A DNA stretch of 36,416 nt from Deltaproteobacteria bacterium (GTDB taxonomy: Bacteria; Desulfobacterota; Syntrophorhabdia; Syntrophorhabdales; Syntrophorhabdaceae): positions 1 to 36,416 of the forward strand of contig JAKORG010000079.1 in NCBI GenBank assembly GCA_029777945.1. Direction: 5' to 3'. Positions 25,680 to 35,411 of this stretch are shown here, piece by piece (positions within the stretch are counted from its first letter, which is position 1; each line of letters starts with the position of its first letter). The position numbers were made by a program, and so were the translations under genes. The notes below the pieces were generated by a model. That model was not told where the DNA came from. It searched no databases and worked only from the letters and a program-made list of their open reading frames with translations.

Positions 25680-27216
25680 CCCTTATTTCCACCAATGCAT
25701 CACCTATGCTATTTAAGAGGTCATAGGCAAGTAAATCCATATCTGAATGCATTTCAACCCATTTATCAGCAATGTAGCCATGTAAATAGACCCCTAAGAT
25801 CGCTGCCTCTTTCAAAGAATAACCCTGGGAAACAAGGCCTCCTATGAAACCTGTCAGGATATCTCCGCTACCTCCTTTTGCAAGGCTCGGGTTCCCTGTG
25901 GGGTTGATGTAGAGTTGATTTTCTGTTGAAAATATTATGGTTTTTGCGCCTTTTAAAACAAGATTTACCCCTGTGTTTTCAACAAATTCCTTTGCCTTTT
26001 CGATTCTGTTTTCGTTGATTTCTTTTGGGGTGACTCCGATAAGCCTTGCAAGCTCACCGGGATGGGGTGTAAATACCGCCCTTCTTTTTGTGTTTTTTAT
26101 TAAATCCAAATGACCGACAAAGGCATTTATACCATCTGCATCTATAACAAAGGGTTTATCTATTTCAGTAAAAACCCTTCTTGCAAACTGAGAAGTTTCT
26201 GGATTTTGTGAAATGCCTGGACCCATAATTACCACATCTTTGTCTTTTAAAAATTCTTTTACCTGATTGAATGATGCATTGACAAAAAATCCTGATCCAT
26301 TATCTTCTACGGGATATGTCATTACCTCTGTAAGCTTTACCTCCATTATGCTGTTTAAGGTTGCTGGTATTATAAGGGTGACAAGGCCAGCCCCTATTTT
26401 TAGTGCTGCCTGGGATGCCATATGGGCAGCACCTGTCTTTCCTGGTGAACCTGCAATAACTACAGCATGACCAAAGGTGCCTTTATGTGACCAGGGCATT
26501 CGGGGTTTTAAAAAAGATCTTATCATATCACCGTCTATTACATAGCCGTCGATCCCTAATTCATCTTCAATAAATTTAGGCATTGAAATATCAACTACAG
26601 TGAGTTTTCCTGTGTGGTATGAGCCAGGATAAATAAATTGCCCCAATTTCGGATAAGCAAAGGTAAAGGTATGGTGCGCCAAAACAGCAGCACCTAATAT
26701 TTTGCCTGTTTTACCGTCTATTCCAGAGGGTATATCCACTGCAACTATCTTTTTTCCGTAATTGTTTATATCCCCTATTATGGCCTTCTCAATGCCAGCT
26801 ACATCCTTTGAAAGACCTGTGCCAAAGATTGCATCTATCACAACGTTTGCATGTTTTATTGCCATCCTTATCTTATCTGTATATTCCTTAATTTCAAAGA
26901 TGTTGCCGCCTATGGATTCAAAAAGCCTCATATTTATATATGCGTCACCTTTTAAAGCATCCTTTTCACCTATCAAAAACACCTTTACATTATGTCCATC
27001 TCTAAATGCATATCTTCCAATAACAAAACCGTCACCACCGTTATTACCCCTTCCGCAGAAAATTACTATGCGGCTCTTTTCTATAAGATAGAGTTCTCTT
27101 ATTAGTCTATATGCGCCACGACCTGCATTTTCCATTAGCACTGTTGAGGGTATACCCCATTTTTCAATTCCATATCTATCAAACCTTGCCATCCTTTCAG
27201 GAGAAAGGACTACCAT
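25642..27216 (-). CDS. nnr: Bifunctional NAD(P)H-hydrate epimerase / dehydratase
   Basis: The protein repairs hydrated NADH and NADPH. The N-terminal epimerase half (about residues 1-210) has IFCGRGNNGGDGFVIGR and the VVDAIFGTGL block. The C-terminal ADP-dependent dehydratase half (about 220-500) has HKGTFGHAVVIAGSPGKTGA, TPHPGELARL and NPTGNPSLAKGGSGDILTG. The start is set at ATG 27216 (524 residues) because GGAGGAG immediately precedes it; a GTG at 27228 overlaps that site. Homologues are about 490-520 residues. It lies between acpS and tsaE in a housekeeping-type arrangement common in bacteria. Confidence 0.93.
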   Translation of the reverse strand: MVVLSPERMARFDRYGIEKWGIPSTVLMENAGRGAYRLIRELYLIEKSRIVIFCGRGNNGGDGFVIGRYAFRDGHNVKVFLIGEKDALKGDAYINMRLFESIGGNIFEIKEYTDKIRMAIKHANVVIDAIFGTGLSKDVAGIEKAIIGDINNYGKKIVAVDIPSGIDGKTGKILGAAVLAHHTFTFAYPKLGQFIYPGSYHTGKLTVVDISMPKFIEDELGIDGYVIDGDMIRSFLKPRMPWSHKGTFGHAVVIAGSPGKTGAAHMASQAALKIGAGLVTLIIPATLNSIMEVKLTEVMTYPVEDNGSGFFVNASFNQVKEFLKDKDVVIMGPGISQNPETSQFARRVFTEIDKPFVIDADGINAFVGHLDLIKNTKRRAVFTPHPGELARLIGVTPKEINENRIEKAKEFVENTGVNLVLKGAKTIIFSTENQLYINPTGNPSLAKGGSGDILTGFIGGLVSQGYSLKEAAILGVYLHGYIADKWVEMHSDMDLLAYDLLNSIGDALVEIRDGKDRVYIEKSL

Positions 27217-27258
27217 ATTCTCCTCCACGATAATAAAACAGTTTTTTTGGAATGTTTT

Positions 27259-27591
27259 TTATTTATCTTCATGTATTATAACCACTGCGACGGCATAATC
27301 TCTCTCATGGGATATGCTTAACCCTTTATAAACCTTTCCTCTGTAATTGATATAAGGTTTTTTTGTGTTTTGAAAGACATATATTTCTTTTAAAGGCAGC
27401 TTCATCCCTTTTGCCTTAATAAATGCCTCTTTTGCTGCAAATCTACCTGCAATAGATTCGTGCAAAAATTTTCTTTGTTTTAAAAAAGGCTTTTCCTCGT
27501 CTGAAAAGACCTTATTGAGGAACTTTTCACCGTATTTATCAAGAACCTTTTTTATTCTTTTAACATCCACTATGTCTACACCAACATCCAT
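27259..27591 (-). CDS. acpS: Holo-[acyl-carrier-protein] synthase
   Basis: AcpS transfers 4'-phosphopantetheine from CoA to acyl carrier protein. The 110-residue protein has the magnesium-site aspartate in GVDIVDVKRI near the start, the helix SIAGRFAAKEAFIKA with the catalytic glutamate and lysine, and LSISHERDYAVAVVI at the end. It is shorter than E. coli AcpS (126) but all key residues are visible. It is the first protein gene of the minus-strand run acpS-nnr-tsaE-lysC-cimA, 110 nt downstream of tRNA-Cys, and the tRNAs may share its transcript. Confidence 0.94.
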   Translation of the reverse strand: MDVGVDIVDVKRIKKVLDKYGEKFLNKVFSDEEKPFLKQRKFLHESIAGRFAAKEAFIKAKGMKLPLKEIYVFQNTKKPYINYRGKVYKGLSISHERDYAVAVVIIHEDK

Positions 27592-27700
27592 ACTATCCGA
27601 TTCTTAATTCAGTTAAAATAACATAAAAAACAAAGAGTTAAAAGGCTATTTTTTAATATAAGGCTTGTAAGAGGGGATGAAGACAGGTAATTTAAAATAT

Positions 27701-27775
27701 TGGAGGCGGCATCCGGATTTGAACCGGAGAATAACGGTTTTGCAGACCGCTGCCTTACCGCTTGGCTATGCCGCC
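27701..27775 (-). tRNA. tRNA-Cys(GCA), CCA encoded
   Basis: Reading the minus strand, a 7-bp acceptor stem GGCGGCA/TGCCGCC encloses a D-arm, an anticodon loop CTGCAAA (anticodon GCA), and a T-arm with GGTTCAAATCC. The discriminator base is U, as expected for cysteine tRNA, and the CCA is genomically encoded at 27703-27701. The cloverleaf is complete. Confidence 0.95.
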
Positions 27776-27794
27776 TTTAAAATAATATTAAAAA

Positions 27795-27838
27795 GTGATT
27801 AGCGGAAAAAACATTAAAATTTCTTTCTCGCTAATCAC
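27795..27838 (-). terminator. Inverted repeat between tRNA-Gly and tRNA-Cys, possible terminator or processing hairpin
   Basis: GTGATTAGCG (27795-27804) and CGCTAATCAC (27829-27838) form a perfect 10-bp stem with a 24-nt AT-rich loop. On the minus strand the stem is followed by TTTTT, so it could act as an intrinsic terminator between the two tRNAs; on the plus strand it is followed by CTTTTC. The large loop is unusual for a strong terminator. Confidence 0.45.
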
Positions 27839-27863
27839 CTTTTCTTTCACCTTTCTTTTTTTA

Positions 27864-27938
<75 letters not shown>

Positions 27939-27950
27939 ATTCCATTATCT

Positions 27951-27979
27951 TTATAATACAATCTATATGTCAATGTCAA
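27951..27979 (-). promoter_or_regulatory. Sigma70 promoter for tRNA-Gly
   Basis: On the minus strand, TTGACA (27979-27974), a 17-nt spacer and TTATAA (27956-27951) lie so that transcription would start about 5 nt before the mature tRNA. A second TTGACA follows directly (27973-27968), making a tandem -35. This promoter may also serve tRNA-Cys and, by read-through, acpS. Confidence 0.7.
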
Positions 27980-28076
27980 TCTTTTGTTTTTCTTGAAGTT
28001 ATTATTTTTTTTGCCCATAATTTTTGTTTAAAAAAACATGGAATTTTTTCTATATCTCTGTTATTTTTAATTTATA

Positions 28077-28152
28077 CGGGATGTAGCTCAGTATGGTTGA
28101 GAGCGCTTGCTTCGGGAGCAAGAGGCCGCTGGTTCAAATCCAGTCATCCCGA
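28077..28152 (+). tRNA. tRNA-Pro(CGG), CCA not encoded
   Basis: The acceptor stem CGGGATG/CATCCCG, starting with the C1 typical of proline tRNA, encloses a D-arm with AGCTCAG, an anticodon stem-loop with loop TTCGGGA (anticodon CGG), and a T-arm GGTTCAAATCC. The discriminator is A. The next bases are TTT, so CCA must be added after transcription, unlike the two neighbouring tRNAs. It ends 1 nt before the convergent hisF stop codon. Confidence 0.94.
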
Positions 28153-28153
28153 T

Positions 28154-28921
28154 TTAATAAAGATTTACATTAAGCCCTTTGTCCCTTAAATATTCTTTTA
28201 CCTGCCTTATACTGAAGGTTCTAAAATGAAAGACCGAGGCAGCAAGGAGAATTTTTGCTCCACCTTTTATAACGCCTTCATAGAAGTGTTCGAGCTTTCC
28301 TGCCCCACCTGATGCAACAACAGGAACTTTTACTGCATCAGAAATGGCCTTTGTAAATTCCAGGTCATATCCTTGAAGTGTGCCATCACCGTCCATGCTT
28401 GTGGGCAGTATAATACCAGCGCCTAAATCCTCACACTGTTTTGCCCATGTAATTGCATCCTTTCCCACAGGTAATGTGCCGCCGGCAATAACAAGTTCGA
28501 ACCCTGATAGCATGGCCTTATTTCTTCTTGCATCTATGGCAATAGTTATTCTTTCAGAGCCGAACCTTTTTGCTGCATCGCCTACAAGCTTTGGATTTTT
28601 AACTGCTGCGCTGTTCATGGAAACCTTATGCGCCCCTGCGGCAAGGACAAGTTCAATATCTTCAAGGCTTTCTATTCCACCACCCACTGTTAGGGGTATA
28701 TTTATCACAGAAGAGACTGCCTTTACCCATTCGAGCCTTGTTTTACGGTTCTCAAGGGTTGCTGCAATATCAAGCATGGCAAGTTCATCTGCACCCTCTT
28801 TTTCATAAAATGCAGCATTTTCCACAGGGTCTCCTGCATCCCTAATGTCTACGAAATGCACACCCTTTACGACCCTGCCATTTTTCATATCCAGACATGG
28901 CATTATTTTGATGACATCCAT
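28154..28921 (-). CDS. hisF: Imidazole glycerol phosphate synthase cyclase subunit HisF
   Basis: HisF is the cyclase subunit that, with HisH, makes imidazole glycerol phosphate and AICAR in histidine biosynthesis. The 255-residue TIM barrel begins IKIMPCLDMKNGRVVKG with the catalytic Asp11. It contains TVGGGIE, the second catalytic aspartate in ITIAIDARR near residue 130, and SMDGDGTLQGYDLE. CGGAG precedes the start. No other his genes are adjacent. Its stop lies 1 nt from the end of the tRNA-Pro gene on the other strand. Confidence 0.95.
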   Translation of the reverse strand: MDVIKIMPCLDMKNGRVVKGVHFVDIRDAGDPVENAAFYEKEGADELAMLDIAATLENRKTRLEWVKAVSSVINIPLTVGGGIESLEDIELVLAAGAHKVSMNSAAVKNPKLVGDAAKRFGSERITIAIDARRNKAMLSGFELVIAGGTLPVGKDAITWAKQCEDLGAGIILPTSMDGDGTLQGYDLEFTKAISDAVKVPVVASGGAGKLEHFYEGVIKGGAKILLAASVFHFRTFSIRQVKEYLRDKGLNVNLY

Positions 28922-28949
28922 AATTACTCCGTTTTTTCAAATTTTTAAA

Positions 28950-28978
28950 ATAATACTATAAAGTTAACACGTACACAA
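28950..28978 (-). promoter_or_regulatory. Possible hisF promoter
   Basis: On the minus strand, TTGTGT (28978-28973), a 17-nt spacer and TATTAT (28955-28950) sit about 30 nt before the hisF start. An inverted repeat CACAAT-N8-ATTGTG (28974-28993) overlaps the -35, a possible operator. The hexamer matches are moderate. Confidence 0.35.
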
Positions 28979-29103
28979 TCTATTTTTATTGTGCAGAAAA
29001 TATTTGATAAGATTATTGTAGTATGTGCTAAGAGTTATAAAATCTTTATGCGCCAAATTACTGTATGTTCTTTAACATATTTGGATTTTTTGTTTTTCCT
29101 GTA

Positions 29104-29132
29104 TTGACAAGGACAAAGGTGGGCATTATATT
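29104..29132 (+). promoter_or_regulatory. Sigma70 promoter of dnaK-lon
   Basis: TTGACA (29104-29109), a 17-nt spacer and TATATT (29127-29132) lie 33 nt before dnaK. I see no CIRCE palindrome and no clear sigma32-type promoter, so the heat-shock control of this operon is not evident from sequence. Confidence 0.65.
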
Positions 29133-29164
29133 TACTCTAAACTCAATAACAGGAGGATGGTAAA

Positions 29165-31072
29165 ATGGCTAAAAAAGTAATTGGTATAGACCTTGGAACA
29201 ACCAATTCCGTTGTAGCAATAATGGAAGGTGGTGAACCTAAGGTAATCATAAACGAAGAAGGGAGCAGATTAACCCCAAGTGTGGTTGCCTTTACAAAGG
29301 ACGGAGAGATACTGGTAGGTCAAACAGCAAAGAGACAGGCAATCACGAACCCGGAAAATACAATATTTTCCATTAAGAGATTCATGGGAAGGAGATACAG
29401 TGAGGTTCAGGAAGAGATAAAGACAGTGCCCTATAAGGTTGTGAGTGATTCTGAAGGAAACGTGAGGGTTGAGGTAAGGGGTAAGCAGTATACACCACAG
29501 GAGATATCTGCATTTATTTTACAGAAATTAAAGAAATCTGCAGAAACATACCTCGGTCAGACCATAGAGGATGCTGTTATAACGGTCCCTGCATATTTTA
29601 ATGATTCCCAGAGACAGGCTACAAAGGACGCAGGAAGGATTGCAGGATTGAATGTCCTCCGTATTATAAACGAACCCACTGCATCTGCCCTTGCATACGG
29701 TCTTGATAAGAAAAAGGACGAAACCATTGCAGTTTATGACTTTGGTGGTGGAACATTCGATATATCCATACTTGAGGTAGGTGACAATGTGGTGGAGGTA
29801 AAGTCCACAAACGGAGATACTCATTTCGGCGGTGATGATATAGACCAGAGGATTATAGACTGGATCATCTCTGAGTTTAAAAAGGATCAGGGGATTGATC
29901 TGTCAAAGGACAGAATGGCCCTTCAGAGGCTAAAAGAGGCTGCAGAGAGGGCAAAGATTGAACTTTCTACCACAGTTGAGACAGAGATAAACCTGCCCTT
30001 TATAACTGCCGATAGTTCAGGACCAAAACATCTGAATATGAGATTGAGAAGGGCAGAGCTTGAAAAACTTGCCGATGACATAATCCAGAGAACCATTGAA
30101 CCCTGCAGAAGGGCATTGGAGGATGCAAAGTTGACGCCAGCAAAGATAGATGAGGTTGTCCTTGTCGGTGGTTCAACAAGGATTCCCAAGGTGCAGGAGG
30201 TGGTAAAGAATTTCTTTGGAAAAGAACCACACAGAGGCGTAAACCCCGATGAGGTAGTGGCACTGGGTGCTGCGGTTCAAGGCGGTGTGCTTGCCGGTGA
30301 GGTAAAGGATGTGTTGTTACTCGATGTGACCCCCCTTTCATTGGGAATAGAGACATTGGGCGGTGTTATGACAAGGATTATAGAGCGTAATACCACCATA
30401 CCCACAAAGAAGAGCCAGATCTTTACCACAGCAGAGGACAACCAGACAAGCGTTGAAATCCATGTCTTGCAAGGTGAAAGGGAACTGGCAAGGGATAATA
30501 GGACCCTCGGTAGATTCCATCTTATGGGCATACCACCGGCACCGAGAGGTATCCCGCAGATTGAGGTGACATTCGATATAGATGCAAACGGCATACTCCA
30601 TGTTTCTGCAAAGGATCTTGCTACAGGAAAAGAGCAGAATATAAGAATTACGGCATCTACGGGTTTAAGTGATGAAGAGATAAAACGTATGATAAGGGAT
30701 GCTGAAATGCATGCAGAAGAGGACAGAAAGAGGAAACAGGAAATTGATATGAAAAACCAACTTGATAACCTGATATATAATGCTGAAAAAACAATCCGTG
30801 ACAACAGAGATAAATTGACAAGTGAAGATACAAGAGGCCTTGAAGATGCAATAAGTACTGGAAAGGATGCCTTAAAGAGTGGTGATATGGAAAGGATAAA
30901 GAGGTCTATTGACCAGGTAACCCAGGCATCCCATAAGGTAGCCGAGATACTTTACAAAAAGACATCGGGCCAGGCACAAGCAGGTGGGGCAGAACAACAA
31001 TATCAGCAAAGTGGAGCCCGTAAGGGAGATGACGATGTGGTAGATGCCGAATTCGAGGATGTAAAAAAATAG
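29165..31072 (+). CDS. dnaK: Molecular chaperone DnaK (Hsp70)
   Basis: DnaK is the ATP-dependent Hsp70 chaperone. The 635-residue protein has the ATPase signature [18 protein letters not shown] at the N-terminus, [31 protein letters not shown] and [14 protein letters not shown]. The substrate-binding domain starts after the linker [18 protein letters not shown] near residue 380. The C-terminus ends in a glutamine/glycine-rich stretch and [14 protein letters not shown], the usual acidic tail. The ribosome site AGGAGG is strong. grpE and dnaJ are not adjacent; the gene is instead followed after 9 nt by lon, pairing chaperone and protease in one operon. Confidence 0.98.
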   Translation: MAKKVIGIDLGTTNSVVAIMEGGEPKVIINEEGSRLTPSVVAFTKDGEILVGQTAKRQAITNPENTIFSIKRFMGRRYSEVQEEIKTVPYKVVSDSEGNVRVEVRGKQYTPQEISAFILQKLKKSAETYLGQTIEDAVITVPAYFNDSQRQATKDAGRIAGLNVLRIINEPTASALAYGLDKKKDETIAVYDFGGGTFDISILEVGDNVVEVKSTNGDTHFGGDDIDQRIIDWIISEFKKDQGIDLSKDRMALQRLKEAAERAKIELSTTVETEINLPFITADSSGPKHLNMRLRRAELEKLADDIIQRTIEPCRRALEDAKLTPAKIDEVVLVGGSTRIPKVQEVVKNFFGKEPHRGVNPDEVVALGAAVQGGVLAGEVKDVLLLDVTPLSLGIETLGGVMTRIIERNTTIPTKKSQIFTTAEDNQTSVEIHVLQGERELARDNRTLGRFHLMGIPPAPRGIPQIEVTFDIDANGILHVSAKDLATGKEQNIRITASTGLSDEEIKRMIRDAEMHAEEDRKRKQEIDMKNQLDNLIYNAEKTIRDNRDKLTSEDTRGLEDAISTGKDALKSGDMERIKRSIDQVTQASHKVAEILYKKTSGQAQAGGAEQQYQQSGARKGDDDVVDAEFEDVKK

Positions 31073-31081
31073 GGGGCATAA

Positions 31082-33430
31082 ATGGTAATAGGCTTTAGGA
31101 ACGACAAAACTATAAAAGACAGACTATATATACCTGCTGAATTGCCCATATTGCCTTTAAGGGGAACAGTGGCATATCCTGATCTTGTCATGCCCCTCAT
31201 TGTGGGAAGGGAAAAGTCGATTAGGCTCGTGGATGAGGCAATGGCAAAGGACAAGATCATAGGTATAATAACCCAGAAAAACCCTGATATAGAAGACCCT
31301 GACATAGATGACCTATATACCATAGGCACTGTGGCTACTATAATGAAGATGGTAAAAATGGTGGACGGGAGTCAGAGGATTGTGGTGCAGGGCATTTGCA
31401 GGTTTAAACTCGTTGAGTTTACAGAAAGGGAATATACATTAAAGGCAAAGATATTGCCCATATTCGAGGAATACCAGAAAGATATAGAAATAGATGCCAT
31501 GTATCTTAACCTGAAAAACCTTTATAAAAAGGCAGTTGAGATGGCACCCTATCTTTCTTCAGAACTTGCCCAGATCTCTTCAAAGATAGAGAACCCAGGA
31601 AACCTCGCTGACCTTATTGCATCCACAATAAATATAAGTGTCGGTGAAAAACAGGAAATCCTTGAGACCATAGATTTAAAGGAAAGATTAAAAAAGATAA
31701 CCATACTGTTGAATAGAGAGGTAGAGACCTTAGAGCTAAGTAGCAGAATCCAGACCCATGTAAAAGAAGGCATAGACAAGACCCAAAGGGAATACTATCT
31801 AAGGGAACAGTTAAAGGCAATACAGAAGGAACTCGGTGAGACAGACGATAAATTCACAGAGATAGAAGAATTGAAGAAAAAGATTGCTGAGGCAAAGATG
31901 CCTCCTGATGTTCAAAAGGTGGCAGAAAAGGAATTGGATAGGCTATCGAAAATGAGCAGTATGTCTGCTGAGTATACTGTTTCAAGGACATACCTTGACT
32001 GGCTTATCGAGTTGCCTTGGTCAAGGCAGACAGAAGATAACCTTAATATTGAAGAGGCAAATGGTATATTAAATGAAGACCACTATGACCTCGAAAAGGT
32101 GAAAAAGAGGATCCTTGAATATCTTGCTGTTAGAAAACTTAAGTCCGACATGAAAGGCCCGATTCTCTGTTTCGTAGGCCCTCCTGGTGTGGGTAAGACA
32201 TCACTGGGGAAATCTATTGCCCGGGCCTTGGGGAGAAAATTCGTCCGTATATCTTTAGGTGGCATAAGGGATGAGGCAGAGATAAGGGGTCACAGAAGGA
32301 CATATGTAGGTGCACTTCCGGGAAGGATAATTCAAGGTATAAAGAAGGCTGGATCCAATAATCCTGTATTTATGCTCGATGAGGTGGATAAAATCGGCAT
32401 GGACTTCAGAGGTGACCCATCCAGTGCCCTTCTGGAAGTGTTAGACCCTGAACAGAATTATTCCTTCAGTGACCATTATCTTGAGGTGCCCTTTGACCTA
32501 TCAAAGGTAATGTTTATTGCCACTGCAAATATGCTTGACCCCATACCACCTGCATTAAAAGATAGGATGGAGGTCCTTGAACTTCCAGGATACACAGAAG
32601 AAGAAAAGCTCATGATTGCAAGGCAGTTTCTCATACCAAAACAGAGGTCAGAACATGGCTTAACAGAAGACCATATAGAATTCGATGACGAAAGTTTAAA
32701 GCTCATTATAAGATCATATACAAGGGAATCGGGGGTAAGAAACTTAGAGAGGGAGATTGCCACTGTTTGTAGGGCCGTGGCAAAGGATGTTGCAGAAGGT
32801 AAGACAGAAAAGAGAGTCATTACAGCAGACAGTATTCACAGTTACTTAGGACCCATTAAATATTTCTCAGAGGTGGCAGAGAGGACAAAATATGCCGGTG
32901 TAGCCACAGGTCTTGCCTGGACACCTACAGGCGGCGACATACTTTTTATAGAATCCACAAAGATGAGGGGCAAAGGGAATCTGGCCCTCACAGGTCAATT
33001 AGGTGATGTTATGAAAGAATCTGCCCAGGCAGCTTTGAGTTATATAAGGAGCAAGGCCTCAGAATATAACATCCCTGAGGATTTTTTTGAAAAACACGAC
33101 ATACACATCCATGTGCCCCAGGGTGCAATTCCAAAAGACGGTCCATCAGCAGGGATTACCATGCTCGTGTCCCTTGTATCCCTTTTAACAGATAGGCTGG
33201 TTCGTAATGATGTGGCCATGACAGGAGAGATTACATTAAGGGGTCTTGTTTTACCTGTAGGTGGTATAAAACAAAAGGTGCTTGCTGCAAAAAGGGCAGG
33301 GATACCTAATGTGATACTGCCAAAACTGAACGAAAAAGACCTTGAAGAGGTGCCAGAAAGCATTAAAAAGGATATGAATTTTAAATTCATCGAGAGGATG
33401 GACGAGGCAATAGCAGAATGCCTGACATAG
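31082..33430 (+). CDS. lon: ATP-dependent protease Lon
   Basis: Lon degrades misfolded and regulatory proteins. The 782-residue protein has an N-terminal LonN substrate-binding domain (ILPLRGTVAYPDLVMPL), a coiled helical region, the AAA+ module with Walker A GPPGVGKTSLGK near residue 363 and Walker B FMLDEVDKI, and the C-terminal protease. The protease has catalytic Ser in PKDGPSAGI near 688 and Lys in GGIKQKVLAA near 730. The length is that of bacterial LonA. It follows dnaK by 9 nt behind AGGGGG and converges on selB, with stops 8 nt apart. Confidence 0.98.
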   Translation: MVIGFRNDKTIKDRLYIPAELPILPLRGTVAYPDLVMPLIVGREKSIRLVDEAMAKDKIIGIITQKNPDIEDPDIDDLYTIGTVATIMKMVKMVDGSQRIVVQGICRFKLVEFTEREYTLKAKILPIFEEYQKDIEIDAMYLNLKNLYKKAVEMAPYLSSELAQISSKIENPGNLADLIASTINISVGEKQEILETIDLKERLKKITILLNREVETLELSSRIQTHVKEGIDKTQREYYLREQLKAIQKELGETDDKFTEIEELKKKIAEAKMPPDVQKVAEKELDRLSKMSSMSAEYTVSRTYLDWLIELPWSRQTEDNLNIEEANGILNEDHYDLEKVKKRILEYLAVRKLKSDMKGPILCFVGPPGVGKTSLGKSIARALGRKFVRISLGGIRDEAEIRGHRRTYVGALPGRIIQGIKKAGSNNPVFMLDEVDKIGMDFRGDPSSALLEVLDPEQNYSFSDHYLEVPFDLSKVMFIATANMLDPIPPALKDRMEVLELPGYTEEEKLMIARQFLIPKQRSEHGLTEDHIEFDDESLKLIIRSYTRESGVRNLEREIATVCRAVAKDVAEGKTEKRVITADSIHSYLGPIKYFSEVAERTKYAGVATGLAWTPTGGDILFIESTKMRGKGNLALTGQLGDVMKESAQAALSYIRSKASEYNIPEDFFEKHDIHIHVPQGAIPKDGPSAGITMLVSLVSLLTDRLVRNDVAMTGEITLRGLVLPVGGIKQKVLAAKRAGIPNVILPKLNEKDLEEVPESIKKDMNFKFIERMDEAIAECLT

Positions 33431-33438
33431 AATTTGCT

Positions 33439-35346
33439 TTAGTGGGAGTTCAAAGAGCGGAGAACTCTTTTGTCTCCCACCCTAATGGTTAGTTTAATTT
33501 CATCGAGATATTCAAGGATGGGGATCATATATTTCCTTGAAACATTAAAGAGGGATTTGAAGTCAGAAGGCGTCATTTCCCTCTTTTCCTTTAAGAATCT
33601 CTCCACCGTTTCTTTTAAATCATCCATGATGCTTGTGTGAAAATAAAGGTCTGATTTAACCTTTACGGCCTTTTTCTTGTGCACGAGCCTCTCAAGGATG
33701 TCCTTTGTCTGTTTCTCGTCCCTTTTTATCTCCTGGGAAAGTTCCTTTACACCTGGAGGGGTGATACCGTATTTTATTAGAATTTTCAACATTTCCGTTT
33801 CAATGGAATCAAGATGCTGGTCTGCGGCATCCTTTTTATCAATACCTATTACCTTATCCTGCTCTATTTTTAGAACCCCATCTTTTATGAACTCATCAAG
33901 GCTTGTCTGGAATATTATTTGTTCAACCTTTGGCAGCCTTGTCCTCAATTCTTCTTTAGAGATTCCTACTTTTAATGGGTTTTTCTCGTGGAAATCCATT
34001 ACGTTTTTCTTAAGCATCTCCTTGTATTCCTTAAACCTATCCATATCAACTATAAACTTTCCCATTCCTTTTATTTTATTATCTTTTTTCAGTGCATTTA
34101 GAACGGATTCCATTGAATCCATTTCCATACCCAAAATTGTAGAGAGCATGTCTTTTTCCATGCCTCCATGACCACCTTTTTTAATATGATAAAGGGCCTT
34201 CTCATGAGGTTGACCGCTTATCAATATTTTATATGTGTCTAAAAGTTCGGAAGAGAGCCTTTTGTGTTTAAGCGGTGCGATATCGAGGATTACCCCTCCG
34301 CCTATGGTTTGAATCCTAAACGATCCCCTTATAATAAATCTATCACCAGGCAATGCTACTATAGGTTCTTTAAATACAAGTTGAGCAAATGCCTCATCCC
34401 CAGGTTCAATGATATCTCTATCAAGAAGGATTAGACGGGCCTCATCCAGCATGGTGGCCAGATGGAACCTGAAAATTGAATCTGTCTTTATGCCTTTAAA
34501 GGGTAGTTTAAGGTATTTAAAGGAGACATCGAGTCTTTTAGTTGGGAAGAGGGTGTTTGGTCTTCCTATAATGGTCCTCCTTTCTATTTCGTCTCTGTCT
34601 ATGCCTTGGAGGTTTAATGCAACTCTTTGTCCTGCATAGGCCTCTTTAGCATCTTCATGATATGCCTGGATGTTTCTAATCCTTGCCCTTTTTTCTAAGG
34701 GATATACCTCTATTTCTTCTCCTACCTCTATATGACCAGAAACACAGGTGCCTGTTATGATGGTGCCGAGACCTTTTAGTGTGAATACCCTGTCAACGGG
34801 TAATCGGAAAATGCCCTTTTTCGACCTTTCTTTGGTGGATAAAGCCACATCCATAATCGTTTTTTTTAAGATATCCAGGTTTTCCCCTGTATGAGATGAA
34901 ACAGGTATTACCGGTGCATTTTTAAAAGGGGTTAATTTTAAAAAATCGTCTATATCTTCCTTTACAAGCTCGAGCATCTCCTCGTCCACGAGGTCTTTTT
35001 TCGTGATCGCCACGATTGCCTTTTCAAGACCGAGCATGGTGCAGATGTCCATATGTTCCCTTGTCTGGGGCATGACCCCCTCGTCTGCTGCGATAACGAG
35101 CAGCACGACATCTATACCCCATGAACCAGAAACCATGTGCTTTACGAATTTTTCATGGCCCGGGACATCTACGATACCTATTATTAGTTCATCGTTTATC
35201 TTATAATGGGCAAAACCGAGTTCTGTTGTTATACCCCTTTCCTTTTCTACCTTTAGCCTGTCACAGTCTATACCTGTTAATGCCTTTATAAGGCTTGTCT
35301 TTCCGTGGTCTATGTGACCTGCTGTGCCAATTACAATCCTTTTCAT
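33439..35346 (-). CDS. selB: Selenocysteine-specific elongation factor SelB
   Basis: SelB delivers selenocysteinyl-tRNA to UGA codons marked by a SECIS hairpin. The N-terminal EF-Tu-like GTPase has [51 protein letters not shown] and ITKKDL. Domains II-III follow, and the C-terminal ~260 residues are winged-helix repeats that bind the SECIS. The start is taken at ATG 35346 (635 residues, [13 protein letters not shown]); a TTG 51 nt upstream would add a non-conserved extension. No clear ribosome site precedes the ATG. selA, selC and any selenoprotein gene are outside the window. Confidence 0.93.
   Translation of the reverse strand: MKRIVIGTAGHIDHGKTSLIKALTGIDCDRLKVEKERGITTELGFAHYKINDELIIGIVDVPGHEKFVKHMVSGSWGIDVVLLVIAADEGVMPQTREHMDICTMLGLEKAIVAITKKDLVDEEMLELVKEDIDDFLKLTPFKNAPVIPVSSHTGENLDILKKTIMDVALSTKERSKKGIFRLPVDRVFTLKGLGTIITGTCVSGHIEVGEEIEVYPLEKRARIRNIQAYHEDAKEAYAGQRVALNLQGIDRDEIERRTIIGRPNTLFPTKRLDVSFKYLKLPFKGIKTDSIFRFHLATMLDEARLILLDRDIIEPGDEAFAQLVFKEPIVALPGDRFIIRGSFRIQTIGGGVILDIAPLKHKRLSSELLDTYKILISGQPHEKALYHIKKGGHGGMEKDMLSTILGMEMDSMESVLNALKKDNKIKGMGKFIVDMDRFKEYKEMLKKNVMDFHEKNPLKVGISKEELRTRLPKVEQIIFQTSLDEFIKDGVLKIEQDKVIGIDKKDAADQHLDSIETEMLKILIKYGITPPGVKELSQEIKRDEKQTKDILERLVHKKKAVKVKSDLYFHTSIMDDLKETVERFLKEKREMTPSDFKSLFNVSRKYMIPILEYLDEIKLTIRVGDKRVLRSLNSH
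33442..33480. terminator. Possible bidirectional terminator between lon and selB
   Basis: Inverted repeats GTGGGAG (33442-33448) / CTCCCAC (33474-33480), with an inner GAGTTC (33446-33451) / GAACTC (33462-33467) followed by TTTTGT, overlap the 3' end of selB just past the lon stop. Either stem could end lon transcripts. The T-run is short, so confidence is limited. Confidence 0.4.
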
Positions 35347-35411
35347 GTCAAAAACTATACAATATTTTAGAATACTCCTCAACCCTATTAAAATCAAAAG
35401 GTGGCTAAAAT

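Noticed and set aside
29053-29084. CCAAAT...ATTTGG inverted repeat with inner ATGTT/AACAT upstream of dnaK as a CIRCE element
   Set aside because: CIRCE is TTAGCACTC-N9-GAGTGCTAA; this repeat has a different sequence and an asymmetric bulge, so it is not supported as an HrcA site.
30277-30804. 175-residue frame antisense to dnaK
   Set aside because: Fully inside dnaK, whose family motifs are unbroken; antisense frames over DnaK genes are a common annotation artefact.
33677-34171. 164-residue frame antisense to selB
   Set aside because: Covers the conserved SelB C-terminal domain and has no ribosome site or recognisable motif.
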